A DNA stretch of 64,000 nt from positions 2,232,001 to 2,296,000 of the forward strand of contig CAVTPD010000001.1 in NCBI GenBank assembly GCA_963736575.1. Reading direction: 5' to 3'. Below are positions 20,098-27,846 of the stretch, one piece after another; the first letter of the stretch is position 1, and each line of letters starts with the position of its first letter. A program made the translations under genes and the position numbers. This DNA is from CAVTPD01 sp963736575 (GTDB lineage Bacteria; Bacteroidota; Bacteroidia; Cytophagales; JAAEPT01). The notes beneath the pieces are model-generated. The model searched no databases and was not told the origin of the DNA. It saw only the letters and a list, made by a program, of their open reading frames with translations.

Positions 20098-20647
20098 GAC
20101 CTATTTAGCACTGGGCGATTCGTATACCATTGGTGAAGGCCTTGCTTTAAACGAATCCTTTCCGCATCAGTTGTCGCAAAAGCTGGACTTAGATACGCCC
20201 CAAATTATTGCCAAAACCGGTTGGCGCACCGACGAATTGTTGTGTGCTATTTACAAAGAAGAATTATTAGCGAAATACGATTTAGTTACCCTTTTGATTG
20301 GCGTAAACAACCAATACCAGGGTCGTTCGCTATCGGTGTATAAAAATGAATTTTTAAGCCTTTTATTAAAAGCCAAAGAACTGGGAAAACAAGTACTTGT
20401 ACTCAGTATTCCGGATTATGGCTTCACTCCTTTTGGTAAGAAAAACCCAAGCATTACCCGTGAACTAGAGGAGTTTAATCGGGTAAATCGAGAACTTTCC
20501 GAAGCGCTTGAGGTACCTTATGTATCCATTACCGAATTATCCCGACTAGCTTGGGAAGATGCTAGCCTTTTAGCGGAAGACGAATTACATCCTTCCGGCA
20601 AGCAGTATGGCTTGTGGGTGGAGGAGATACTTCGTGAGTACAAGTGA
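20087..20647 (+). CDS. SGNH/GDSL-type hydrolase
   Basis: Esterase/lipase-fold enzyme of about 186 residues without a signal peptide. Block I GDSYTIGEG holds the nucleophile Ser, block III GVNNQYQ holds the oxyanion Asn, and block V DELHPSGKQY holds Asp and His. ATG 20087 is preferred over the TTG one codon upstream. It overlaps the lysozyme-like gene by 11 bases. The substrate is unknown; the neighbour suggests cell-wall or polysaccharide ester removal, an inference only. Confidence 0.88.
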   Translation: MKTKTYLALGDSYTIGEGLALNESFPHQLSQKLDLDTPQIIAKTGWRTDELLCAIYKEELLAKYDLVTLLIGVNNQYQGRSLSVYKNEFLSLLLKAKELGKQVLVLSIPDYGFTPFGKKNPSITRELEEFNRVNRELSEALEVPYVSITELSRLAWEDASLLAEDELHPSGKQYGLWVEEILREYK

Positions 20648-20693
20648 AAAACACTTATGCTAGGTGGGAATGTATAAATGCAAAACAGACATT

Positions 20694-21403
20694 ATGAAAA
20701 TAATTACTTGGAACTGTAATATGGCTTTCCGTAAAAAAGCTGATTTTATTTTGGAAAAGAAGCCCGATGTACTAATCATACCAGAATGTGAAAATCCAGA
20801 CAAATTAATTTTCAAGAATGAAACAATTAAACCAACTGACTTATTTTGGTTTGGGAAAAATCCGAACAAAGGAATTGGGGTATTTACATATTCAGATTTC
20901 AAAATTAGCCTTCTAGACATTCATAACCCTGAGTTTAAATATGTCATACCATTATCAGTATACAATGATAAAATCAAGTTGACAATTTTTCAATATGGGC
21001 ACAAAAACCCGAAAGACATGACTGTTATACCGAGCAAATTTGGAACGCCGTTCATTATTACAAAGACTTGGTAAATAATGAAAATGTTATTTTGGCAGGT
21101 GATTTTAACAGTAGTTCAATTTGGGACAAGCCAAACAGAGTTTATAACCATTCAAACCTTGTAGATCTATTAAGAGATAAAAATATTATAAGTACATATC
21201 ACAAATTCAATAATCAAGAACAGGGAAAAGAAACTGCAGCAACTTTATATATGCACAGAAAAATAGAAAGACCATATCACATTGACTTTTGCTTTGCTTC
21301 TAATAATTTAATTGATAAAATTAAAAAAGTAGAAATTGGAGACTATGAAAGTTGGACAAAATATAGTGACCATAAACCTTTAATTGTAACCTTTAAATTA
21401 TAA
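20694..21403 (+). CDS. Endonuclease/exonuclease/phosphatase (EEP) family protein, one frameshift
   Basis: Metal-dependent phosphodiesterase fold. The opening MKIITWNCNM is the EEP start motif, IIPECENPD carries the metal-binding Glu, ILAGDFNSS the Asp/Asn pair, and YSDHKPLIV the catalytic Asp-His near the C-terminus. The frame slips at a run of five T near 20988; the correct continuation (SIWAQKPERHDCYTEQIWNAVHYYKDLV) joins the second piece ending at 21403. About 236 residues in total. Substrate (DNA, phospholipid or phosphoinositol) unknown. Preceded by a short repeat containing AAGTGaaaaaCACTT. Confidence 0.82.
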
Positions 21404-21528
21404 CAATTAGCTCAGTAAGTGTTTTGCACCCTATCTATAGCGCCAGCGTCCGCTGGTGCTTTGTATCTCATCCTTAAACAGCAATAAGTCCAAGCGAATT
21501 TTTGAACTATAGAAGTCGGCGCATTAAA

Positions 21529-21622
21529 CCTAGCCAACGGTCTTGACCTTGGCTACGGTGAATTTCAAATAACGCTTAACAAGGTCTACCGACCGTTGTC
21601 AACGTAGAAACCAGACTCTGTC
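21529..21622. repeat. Dispersed intergenic repeat, copy A core
   Basis: A block starting cctagccaacggtcttgacc recurs at 31697-31790 (copy B) and 32970-33060 (copy C) with few changes. It can fold: CAACGGTC..GACCTTG pairs with CAAGGTC..GACCGTTG. All copies are preceded by a second hairpin motif (GCCAGCGTCCGCTGG). No ORF is conserved within it. Confidence 0.8.
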
Positions 21623-21927
21623 ATCAACCTGACCCCGAGTATTTAGGAGAAGAGCTCATTAACAATGAAACGTCACTCTGAGTGTTAGCGAAGAATCCGT
21701 TAACTATATAGAAGAGGACAAGTGAAAAACACTTGCGCTAGATAGAGCCTCATTTCAAAAACAGATTGTACAAACCCATAACGGTAGATTACACGTTTAC
21801 TACCCGTTTATTAAACGGTTAATCAACGGCTAGGTAGTTATTCTTTTGTTTTACATTGTTTACAAAAACTCTTGTTAGGCTATTGAAAAGACCATTATAT
21901 AGATTTAACTTACTCGACATAAGTTAT

Positions 21928-21950
21928 ATATGTGCCACAGTGGCACATAT
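21928..21950. repeat. 23-bp palindrome at the left edge of the array
   Basis: ATATGTGCCAC (21928-21938) and its exact complement (21940-21950) flank a single A. It lies 7 bases before the first cassette junction. It could be a binding site for a dimeric protein or part of the array's attachment region. Confidence 0.75.
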
Positions 21951-21957
21951 CCAATTG

Positions 21958-22450
21958 TTGATATTTCATATTGCCCTCTATGGAAGGTTAGTGATGGATT
22001 TTAGGCGTATAGCTGTGTAGTAAGTTGTGCTTACAATAAAAGTTGTAGATGAAATTGTAAAGCTTGCTTTTAAAAAGTGAATCTTAACTTTTAGTTAGCA
22101 GCTGTTAAGCTGGTAAACAGCTATACGTATAAAAATTGACATTTGTTGCACTAACTTCTTTAGTATATAGGTCTTTTTTTAGCATTACGCTACATACACA
22201 AGTGTATAATAATCATAATGCCGATCAAAAAAGACCGGTAGCAGTTCGTTTTCGCTTAATATGTTTCATTCATTTTATGAACAAAACATATCCGCTACAA
22301 CAAACAACTACCTACTGCATGGGATAGAGGGCAAAACGAAACACAACATTATGTAAGATTTCATGTAGCCTCTAAAAAGCTTATTTTACAGAAAATTTAC
22401 AATAAGTTTTTAGAAACTACCCGACGTTTAAACTAAACTTACACATAACA
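21958..22450 (+). other. Non-coding structured integron cassette, copy 1
   Basis: A 493-base cassette with no conserved ORF: a possible 63-codon frame here is stopped in copy 2. It contains strong inverted repeats. A hairpin starts with GGTCTTTTTT (about 22165) and closes with AAAAAAGACC (about 22237), with inner GCATTA/TAATGC pairing. A second pairs ATATGTTT with AAACATAT near 22258-22299. Its start pairs with AGAGGGCAAAACGAAACAC at the entry to its own attC, as a cassette should. A structured RNA, promoter or pure parasite are all possible. Confidence 0.75.
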
Positions 22451-22456
22451 TTGTGC
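22341..22456 (+). other. attC site of non-coding cassette 1
   Basis: R'' ACACAAC at 22341-22347 and R' ATTGTGC at 22450-22456, with the inner pair ATTATGTAAG / CTTACACAT. 116 bp, a shorter and different type from the 196-bp sites of the coding cassettes. Cassette junction after base 22450. Confidence 0.7.
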
Positions 22457-22513
22457 TTAATTGGGCACGACGGCCATCCCTTACTTATTCAAGATCAATG
22501 ATTATCTTGCGTC

Positions 22514-23494
22514 ATGAGCGATAAAAACGAAATAGTACTTTTTAAATCATCAGCTTCTGAAAATGAATTCGAAATCATTCTTGATCATGAAAATGATACT
22601 ATTTGGGCTTCTGAGCACCAGATCGCTGATATTTTCGATCGAGATAGAACTGTAATCGGTCGTCACATTAGAAATATTTTTAAGGAGGAGGAGCTCAGTA
22701 AAAACTCAGTTAGTGCAAAATTTGCACATACTGCATCTGATGGAAAAACATACCAGGTTATGAATTACAACTTGGACGTCATTATCTCAGTTGGGTACAG
22801 AGTAAAATCAAAAATTGCAACTGAATTTAGAAAGTGGGCAACTAGAAAGCTCAAGGAATATTTAATCCAAGGTTATTCAATAAATCAAAAACTGATATCA
22901 GATCAAACGGTGAAAATTAAATTCCTTCAAAAGGAAATCAATTCATTGTATCATGATCAACAAAAACTCACCAACGGAATTCTGGAGCTAATAATCACTT
23001 ACTCCAAGTCCTTTGAACTTTTAAGCAAATATGACAACGAAGAACTGACGACAAATAATTTAAATGAAGAGATTATCTATGTCATCAATTATGAAGATGT
23101 TATAAATGCGATTAAAGAACTCCGAGACAAATTAATTGCAAAAGGAGAAGCAGGTGCATTATTCGGAAACGAAAAGGATGATTCTTTTAAAGGAATATTA
23201 GGAAGTATTTCTCAAACAGTTTTTGGACAACTAGCTTATCCCACCATCGAAGAACAAGCCGCCCAATTGCTTTATTCAACAATCAAAGGGCATTCTTTTA
23301 GCGATGGAAATAAGCGAATTGGTTCATTTCTCTTTGTTTGGTATCTAGAACAAAATGAATTTCACCTTAAACCTGACGGATCCTCAAAAATTTCAGATAA
23401 TACATTAGTTACGTTGGCTCTGGCGGTTGCTCAAAGTCTACCAGAACAAAGGGAATTAATAATAAAGCTCATAATCAACCTGATAAAAAACTAA
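22514..23494 (+). CDS. RhuM-Fic/DOC fusion protein
   Basis: A 326-residue two-domain protein. Residues 1-120 form a RhuM (virulence protein, Rha/KilA-like) DNA-binding-type domain (IWASEHQIADIFDRDRTVI, DGKTYQVMNYNLDVIISVGYR). Residues about 130-160 are probably helical. Residues about 190-326 form a Fic/DOC fold with HSFSDGNKRIGS at 260-271. The loop keeps His260, Asp264, Asn266 and Arg268, and has Lys267 as in Doc-type (HxFxDxNKR) proteins; the second Arg of the AMPylator motif (GNxRxxR) is absent. It probably transfers a phosphate or nucleotide to a target protein. No separate antitoxin gene is present; the RhuM part may regulate it. Its stop directly abuts the attC. Confidence 0.88.
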   Translation: MSDKNEIVLFKSSASENEFEIILDHENDTIWASEHQIADIFDRDRTVIGRHIRNIFKEEELSKNSVSAKFAHTASDGKTYQVMNYNLDVIISVGYRVKSKIATEFRKWATRKLKEYLIQGYSINQKLISDQTVKIKFLQKEINSLYHDQQKLTNGILELIITYSKSFELLSKYDNEELTTNNLNEEIIYVINYEDVINAIKELRDKLIAKGEAGALFGNEKDDSFKGILGSISQTVFGQLAYPTIEEQAAQLLYSTIKGHSFSDGNKRIGSFLFVWYLEQNEFHLKPDGSSKISDNTLVTLALAVAQSLPEQRELIIKLIINLIKN

Positions 23495-23690
23495 GCACAA
23501 CAATGGGTAAGAAACCATGGCGTGTCAAAAGATCACGAGAGGTTTGTGGTTACTTACCTACCCCGCGAATTCTTCGAATTCGCAAATTAGACGGACAAAA
23601 TCATTTTGCGAATTCGAAGAATTCGCTACTTTGAAACTCGAAACTAACTGCTACTAAATCACGCCACGGTTCTTACCCGAAGCGTTGGGC
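23495..23690 (+). other. attC site 1, 196 bp
   Basis: R'' GCACAAC (23495-23501, one mismatch with the start of cassette 1), R' GTTGGGC (23684-23690). The outer stem pairs GGGTAAGAAACCATGGCGTG with its near complement at about 23661-23680. Inside are two 19-base arms, GCGAATTC-TTC-GAATTCGC (23565-23583) and its exact complement (23608-23626), each self-complementary. Confidence 0.85.
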
Positions 23691-23721
23691 ATCATTGTAC
23701 AAATCAGCATAAAAACAGTTA

Positions 23722-25542
23722 ATGTTAACAGAAAGATTTTTAAAACTCCGTAAAAAGGAACTGGATGCTGTCTTTGAAAAAAAGAAGATTACTGAAGTCT
23801 GGCGTAAAATTGTTAAAAACCAATTACGTAAACTTGATATCTTAGATTTATTCGATTATTACGACTTTAATTATAATATTGACGAAAGAGCCCTTGTTTT
23901 ACGAACTGATATTTTAAATGGAAACTATAGAACTGTAAAACCATTAATTTATAGAATTGAAAAAAAGTTTGGGGTATGTAGACATATTATAATACCACAA
24001 CCCCAAGATGCTTTGGTTTTACAAGTATTAACTGAAAATTTAAATTCAGAAATTATCAGCAAGATGCCTTCTGAAAATGCTTTTTACTCTCAGGACAGAC
24101 ACAACATGAAGTATCCACATCAACTTGATACTGATTACGGGTTAAATTGGCAGAAACAATGGAATAAACTACAGAAGCTAATATATCAGTTCAAAGAAGA
24201 AAAGGAACTTCTAGTCGTTACAGATTTATCAAATTATTATGATTCAATAGATATTGGTGTTTTAAGAAGTCAAATTTCAAATATTGTAGATAATAAAGAG
24301 GTTTTTCTAGATCTATTATTTAAAATCATAGAAAGTATCTCTTGGACACCTGACTATCTCCCTTATACTGGTAGAGGTTTACCAACCTCAAACCTTGAAG
24401 GAATTAGGCTATTAGCTCATTCATTCCTATTTGAATTAGATGCTATTTTAAAAGAAAAAACTAACGATTCATTTACACGCTGGATGGATGATATAATCTT
24501 TGGCGTAGACACAAGAAAAGAAGGTATTGAAACTCTAAGTGAAGCATCTGACGTTTTAAAAAGTAGAGGATTAGCTCTTAATTTAGCAAAGACGAATATA
24601 TACACTGCGGCTCAAGCGGAATACCACTTCCAGATATCTGAAAACAAATATCTAGATTCGATAGACTATAAAACAAGACATAGGTCAAAAGAATATAACG
24701 CACTTACTAGTGAATTAAAGAAAAACCTAAAAACACATTTAAAAGACAATAAAGCTAAATATGCTGAAAAAATAACAAAAAGATATGTAACTGCTTTTGG
24801 TAGACTAAAATCTGACAAGTTGCTATCTGAAGTTTCCAAACTATATAATGAGACGCCTGGTATTAGACCAAATTTACTCATTTACCTTTCAGAACTTGGG
24901 TATAAAAAGAAAACGGCTGATGCTGCATTAGGGATAATTAAAAACTTAAATGTTTATGATGATATATCATTATTTCAAATTTGTAAACTAGTAACTGACT
25001 GGGAAATTAAAAACTCAGAAACATCGGACTTATTTTTGAAAGACTTCGAGACTGTTTTACTCTCAATAAGTATGAAAAGGAAACGAACATTCGAATTTTA
25101 TTGTTTGCTGTGGTTTAAGTCTAAATACGATCACCCAGATTCCTTATTTAGATTCATAAAAAAATATGAAACCATATGGAGTCTAGAACCTTTTTTAAGA
25201 CGGCAAGTTGCTGCAATAATGTCAAGGTTACTAATCTTTGATAACGCAAAAGTCACCAAATTATTAGAACAACAAATAGCAACAGGCATCCCGCAAATCG
25301 TTTCTCTTTCAAGTCAAATATTAAGTTTTTCAAAACAAGAAACCTTAACAGCTAAAATTCGACTCTATTTGTTCCCAACTCATAAACCAAAAAAATACCC
25401 CCTATCTAAATTTTTGATTCTTTGTAGTTTATTAACATCTGAAAAAATACGGATTGACAAAAAAGTACAAGCTGACATCAAAGAACACATTACAGATGAA
25501 TATTATATGAAATGGTTGGATGCTCAATACAATATAAAATAA
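23722..25542 (+). CDS. Abi/DRT-like reverse transcriptase
   Basis: A 606-residue protein. RT motif A is VVTDLSNYYDSID (Asp168), motif B is GRGLPTSNLEG (217-227), and the catalytic motif is RWMDDIIF (Asp256 and Asp257), i.e. W-M-D-D rather than the usual YADD. LALNLAKTNIY at 284-294 follows. Residues about 310-606 are helix-rich with no maturase, integrase or endonuclease motif, like the alpha-repeat C-terminal halves of AbiA/AbiK and 'unknown group' (UG/DRT) reverse transcriptases. I infer abortive-infection phage defence; the exact DRT class is not assigned. It fills its cassette alone, with only 37 bases before the ATG, so any partner RNA would have to overlap the attC hairpins. Confidence 0.85.
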   Translation: MLTERFLKLRKKELDAVFEKKKITEVWRKIVKNQLRKLDILDLFDYYDFNYNIDERALVLRTDILNGNYRTVKPLIYRIEKKFGVCRHIIIPQPQDALVLQVLTENLNSEIISKMPSENAFYSQDRHNMKYPHQLDTDYGLNWQKQWNKLQKLIYQFKEEKELLVVTDLSNYYDSIDIGVLRSQISNIVDNKEVFLDLLFKIIESISWTPDYLPYTGRGLPTSNLEGIRLLAHSFLFELDAILKEKTNDSFTRWMDDIIFGVDTRKEGIETLSEASDVLKSRGLALNLAKTNIYTAAQAEYHFQISENKYLDSIDYKTRHRSKEYNALTSELKKNLKTHLKDNKAKYAEKITKRYVTAFGRLKSDKLLSEVSKLYNETPGIRPNLLIYLSELGYKKKTADAALGIIKNLNVYDDISLFQICKLVTDWEIKNSETSDLFLKDFETVLLSISMKRKRTFEFYCLLWFKSKYDHPDSLFRFIKKYETIWSLEPFLRRQVAAIMSRLLIFDNAKVTKLLEQQIATGIPQIVSLSSQILSFSKQETLTAKIRLYLFPTHKPKKYPLSKFLILCSLLTSEKIRIDKKVQADIKEHITDEYYMKWLDAQYNIK

Positions 25543-25546
25543 CGCT

Positions 25547-25742
25547 GCCCAACACCATATATGAAATTATAGCTGGTTCAGTGGGTTTTTAAAGGTTTGT
25601 GGTCACTTGTTAGAGCGCCAAATCTGCGATTTGGCATCTATGTCGAGAAAAAATTAAACGCCAAATCGCAGATTTGGCTTTGTGGTAAATTGAAAGTTCA
25701 TCGCTTTCTATTCAGCTACAATTCATATATTTAACGTTAGCA
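25547..25742 (+). other. attC site 2, 196 bp
   Basis: R'' GCCCAAC (25547-25553) exactly complements GTTGGGC at the start of the reverse transcriptase cassette. R' GTTAGCA (25736-25742). The outer stem pairs ATATGAAATTATAGCTG with CAGCTACAATTCATAT. Inner arms are GCCAAATC-TGC-GATTTGGC (25617-25635) and its complement (25660-25678). Confidence 0.9.
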
Positions 25743-25756
25743 GCAAAAACAAAAAT

Positions 25757-26596
25757 ATGAAACATAAAATTTTTATTGGGTCATCTTCAGAGAGTCTAGG
25801 ATTAGCTAAAGCAATACAAATTGAGTTGGAAAGAGATGCCTATACAACTATTTGGACTCAAGATATTTTTAAACTAACAAGCACTGCACTTGATGATTTA
25901 ATTAAAGCAACTAGTAATTTTGATTTTGCGATATTTATATTTAATCCTGACGATGTCACAAAACTTCGAGGAATAGATTACCCAACGGTTCGAGACAATG
26001 TTATTTTTGAATTGGGTCTATTTATCGGGAAATTTAATGATAGAAAAAGAGTATTTATTCTTAAACCTAGATCAGTTAACGACATCCATTTACCTTCTGA
26101 TTTATCAGGTGTAACAATTGGTGAATATGATGACAAAAGGTCTGATGGGAATATCCAAGCTACTGTTTCACCTTTTTGTACCACTTTATTAAATCAGATA
26201 AATCAACTAAAGCAAAATGGGATGCTATCCTTGGAAGGAAAATGGTCAGAAAGGTGGTGGGTTGATGATAAAGATAATAAACAAATATTTTTTGAGGACA
26301 AAGAAGTACAGCTCGAACAATTTGAAAATAACTTATGTGCACAATTTAAATTCAACAATCGAACTTATCTCTTCGAAGGTGTTATTGAACAAATGAGATT
26401 TATAACCGGATCTTGGCGTGATATTGAATCAGGGCCTACTTATTCTGGAGCATTTCAATTAATAATAAATATTAATGCTGACACATTATATGGGCGTTGG
26501 ATAGGTTTTGGTTCTAAAAATAATTCTATTAATCATGGTGTATGGGAATGGAAAAGAGATCACATAGAAAAATATCCTTCCGAATTCGAACAATAG
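25757..26596 (+). CDS. TIR-domain protein with C-terminal beta-rich domain
   Basis: A 279-residue protein. Residues 1-150 match the TIR-like domain of CBASS/Pycsar effectors (CAP12/PycTIR type, formerly 'predicted nucleotide-binding protein'): KIFIGSSSES at 4-13, IWTQDIFKLTSTALDDL, FDFAIFIFNPDDVT, and RDNVIFELGLFIG with the catalytic Glu at residue 85. Such TIRs cleave NAD+ on activation. Residues about 155-279 form a Trp- and beta-rich domain (LEGKWSERWW, YGRWIGFGS, GVWEWKR) that I do not recognise; a ligand-sensing barrel is plausible. No cyclase gene is present. It shares a cassette with the SIR2-like gene 32 bases downstream, so the two are likely one system. Confidence 0.85.
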   Translation: MKHKIFIGSSSESLGLAKAIQIELERDAYTTIWTQDIFKLTSTALDDLIKATSNFDFAIFIFNPDDVTKLRGIDYPTVRDNVIFELGLFIGKFNDRKRVFILKPRSVNDIHLPSDLSGVTIGEYDDKRSDGNIQATVSPFCTTLLNQINQLKQNGMLSLEGKWSERWWVDDKDNKQIFFEDKEVQLEQFENNLCAQFKFNNRTYLFEGVIEQMRFITGSWRDIESGPTYSGAFQLIININADTLYGRWIGFGSKNNSINHGVWEWKRDHIEKYPSEFEQ

Positions 26597-26628
26597 TTCA
26601 GATAATTAATAATGTTCTTAATTAAAAA

Positions 26629-27621
26629 ATGGACTTAGCATCTCTTAACATTAAAAAATGGTCTTTACTGGATGAAGAATTTGATAATTGTCCAATTCTT
26701 TTAGGTAATGGATTTAGTTTAAATTTTAGTGAAACACTTTTGTATAAAAATTTATATGATTCATTTTTTTCAAGTGCATCAAAATATAGCCAGAAACTCT
26801 TCACTGAGTTTGATACTACAAATTTTGAAATTATACTTCAGCATCTAGAATCAACTGATAGAGTTTTATATTCATTAAGTGAATCTTCTTCTAAACTCCA
26901 AAAAACACACCTAGAAATTAGACAGGGCTTAATAGATTCTATCAGACGAATCCACCCTACTCCTGATCAAATTAGCCAATTTCAGATTCATTGGATTTCC
27001 AAACAGTTTTTAAAATTCTCAGATATTTACACAACCAATTATGACCTTTTTCTCTACTACATAATTTTAGAAACTAAAAAATTTGGTGATTATTTTTATT
27101 ACAAATATTTCAGTGATGAAAGATTTAAATTATTTAACTACGGTGATAGCCAAAACAAAAACCATATTTATTATTTACATGGAGCCTTATTTCTTTTTGA
27201 GAAGGGATTAGAAACGACTAAAATCAAAAAAGATGAAGAAGACTGGTTAATAGACAAAATCACAAAAGAAATACAAAAAGACAACTATCCAATATTTATC
27301 AGTGAAGGTTCTTGGGAACGAAAATTAAAAGCAATTATGTCAAATCAATATCTTAGCTATTGTTTAACTAATTTTAAAACATCGGAAGAAAAAAAACTTG
27401 TAGTTTTTGGTCAATCACTAAGCCACCAAGATTCACATTTAGTTAGTATTATTGATAACCATTACGACAAAGTAGCGATTTCAATTAGACCTGAAAGTTG
27501 GGTAACAGAGGGGCAATTAAAAGCCGAAAAAAACCGAATTAGTTCGCTATTTAAAAAAGTTGAATTTACCTTTTTTGATTCGAATACCTTATTCGATTTT
27601 GAACCTAAATTACAATTTTAA
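26629..27621 (+). CDS. SIR2-like protein (DUF4917-type)
   Basis: A 330-residue protein with a SIR2-like nucleotide-binding layout: ILLGNGFS at 23-30, the FxTTNFE segment at 61-67, the TTNYD motif at 135-139 (Asn137 and Asp139), and YYLHGAL with His184. This pattern is shared with DUF4917 and with SIR2 NADase domains of defence proteins. There is no zinc ribbon, so it is not a standard protein deacylase. It is the second gene of a two-gene cassette with the TIR protein. Both families act on NAD+, which suggests a paired NAD-depleting or sensor-effector module. Family assignment is from motifs only. Confidence 0.75.
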   Translation: MDLASLNIKKWSLLDEEFDNCPILLGNGFSLNFSETLLYKNLYDSFFSSASKYSQKLFTEFDTTNFEIILQHLESTDRVLYSLSESSSKLQKTHLEIRQGLIDSIRRIHPTPDQISQFQIHWISKQFLKFSDIYTTNYDLFLYYIILETKKFGDYFYYKYFSDERFKLFNYGDSQNKNHIYYLHGALFLFEKGLETTKIKKDEEDWLIDKITKEIQKDNYPIFISEGSWERKLKAIMSNQYLSYCLTNFKTSEEKKLVVFGQSLSHQDSHLVSIIDNHYDKVAISIRPESWVTEGQLKAEKNRISSLFKKVEFTFFDSNTLFDFEPKLQF

Positions 27622-27626
27622 AATGC

Positions 27627-27816
27627 TGCTAACACTATATAAGAAAACATAGCTTGATAGTGGGTTAAGAAAGTTTAGAGTTCCATAGAAACAGCGCCAA
27701 TTCTGTGAATTGACTCGAGGCGGAAAATATACAAGCCAATTCACAGAATTGGCTTGGTGGAAGCTTGAAAGTTCATTACCTTAAATACGCTACGTTTCTT
27801 ATGTTTGACGTTATAT
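27627..27816 (+). other. attC site 3, 190 bp
   Basis: R'' TGCTAAC (27627-27633) within GCTGCTAAC, which exactly complements the GTTAGCAGC that opens the TIR/SIR2 cassette. R' GTTATAT (27810-27816). The outer stem pairs ATAAGAAAACATAGC with GCTACGTTTCTTAT. Arms GCCAATTC-TGT-GAATTGAC (27696-27714, one mismatch) and GCCAATTC-ACA-GAATTGGC (27735-27753). Confidence 0.9.
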
Positions 27817-27846
27817 GCAACTTTTCAAACCATAATCAACTTTTAT

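Larger units (their letters stand above)
21404..21957. other. Non-coding region left of the cassette array
   Basis: No convincing gene. It contains copy A of a dispersed repeat (21435-21622 with core 21529-21622), another AAGTGaaaaaCACTT hairpin near 21718, a GTTAGGC heptamer at 21874-21880 matching the consensus integron R' box, and a near-perfect palindrome at 21928-21950. The left end of the array may be an attI site or a decayed attC here; no integrase gene is present. Confidence 0.55.

Noticed and set aside
22136..22327. 63-codon ORF inside non-coding cassette 1
   Set aside because: It starts at TTG, overlaps strong hairpins, and the same frame is stopped by TGA in the almost identical copy 2.
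23722..25542. Group II intron or retron reverse transcriptase
   Set aside because: No maturase or HNH domain, no intron RNA domains V/VI, no retron NAxxH/VTG motifs or msr-msd-like region beside it.
25757..27621. Thoeris or CBASS system
   Set aside because: No cyclase/CD-NTase gene, and the SIR2-like partner lacks the SLOG domain of ThsA; the pair does not fit either definition.
27805..27846. Upstream TTG start for the OLD nuclease
   Set aside because: It lies within the attC R' end, and the ATG at 27847 gives the standard N-terminus just before the ATPase fold.
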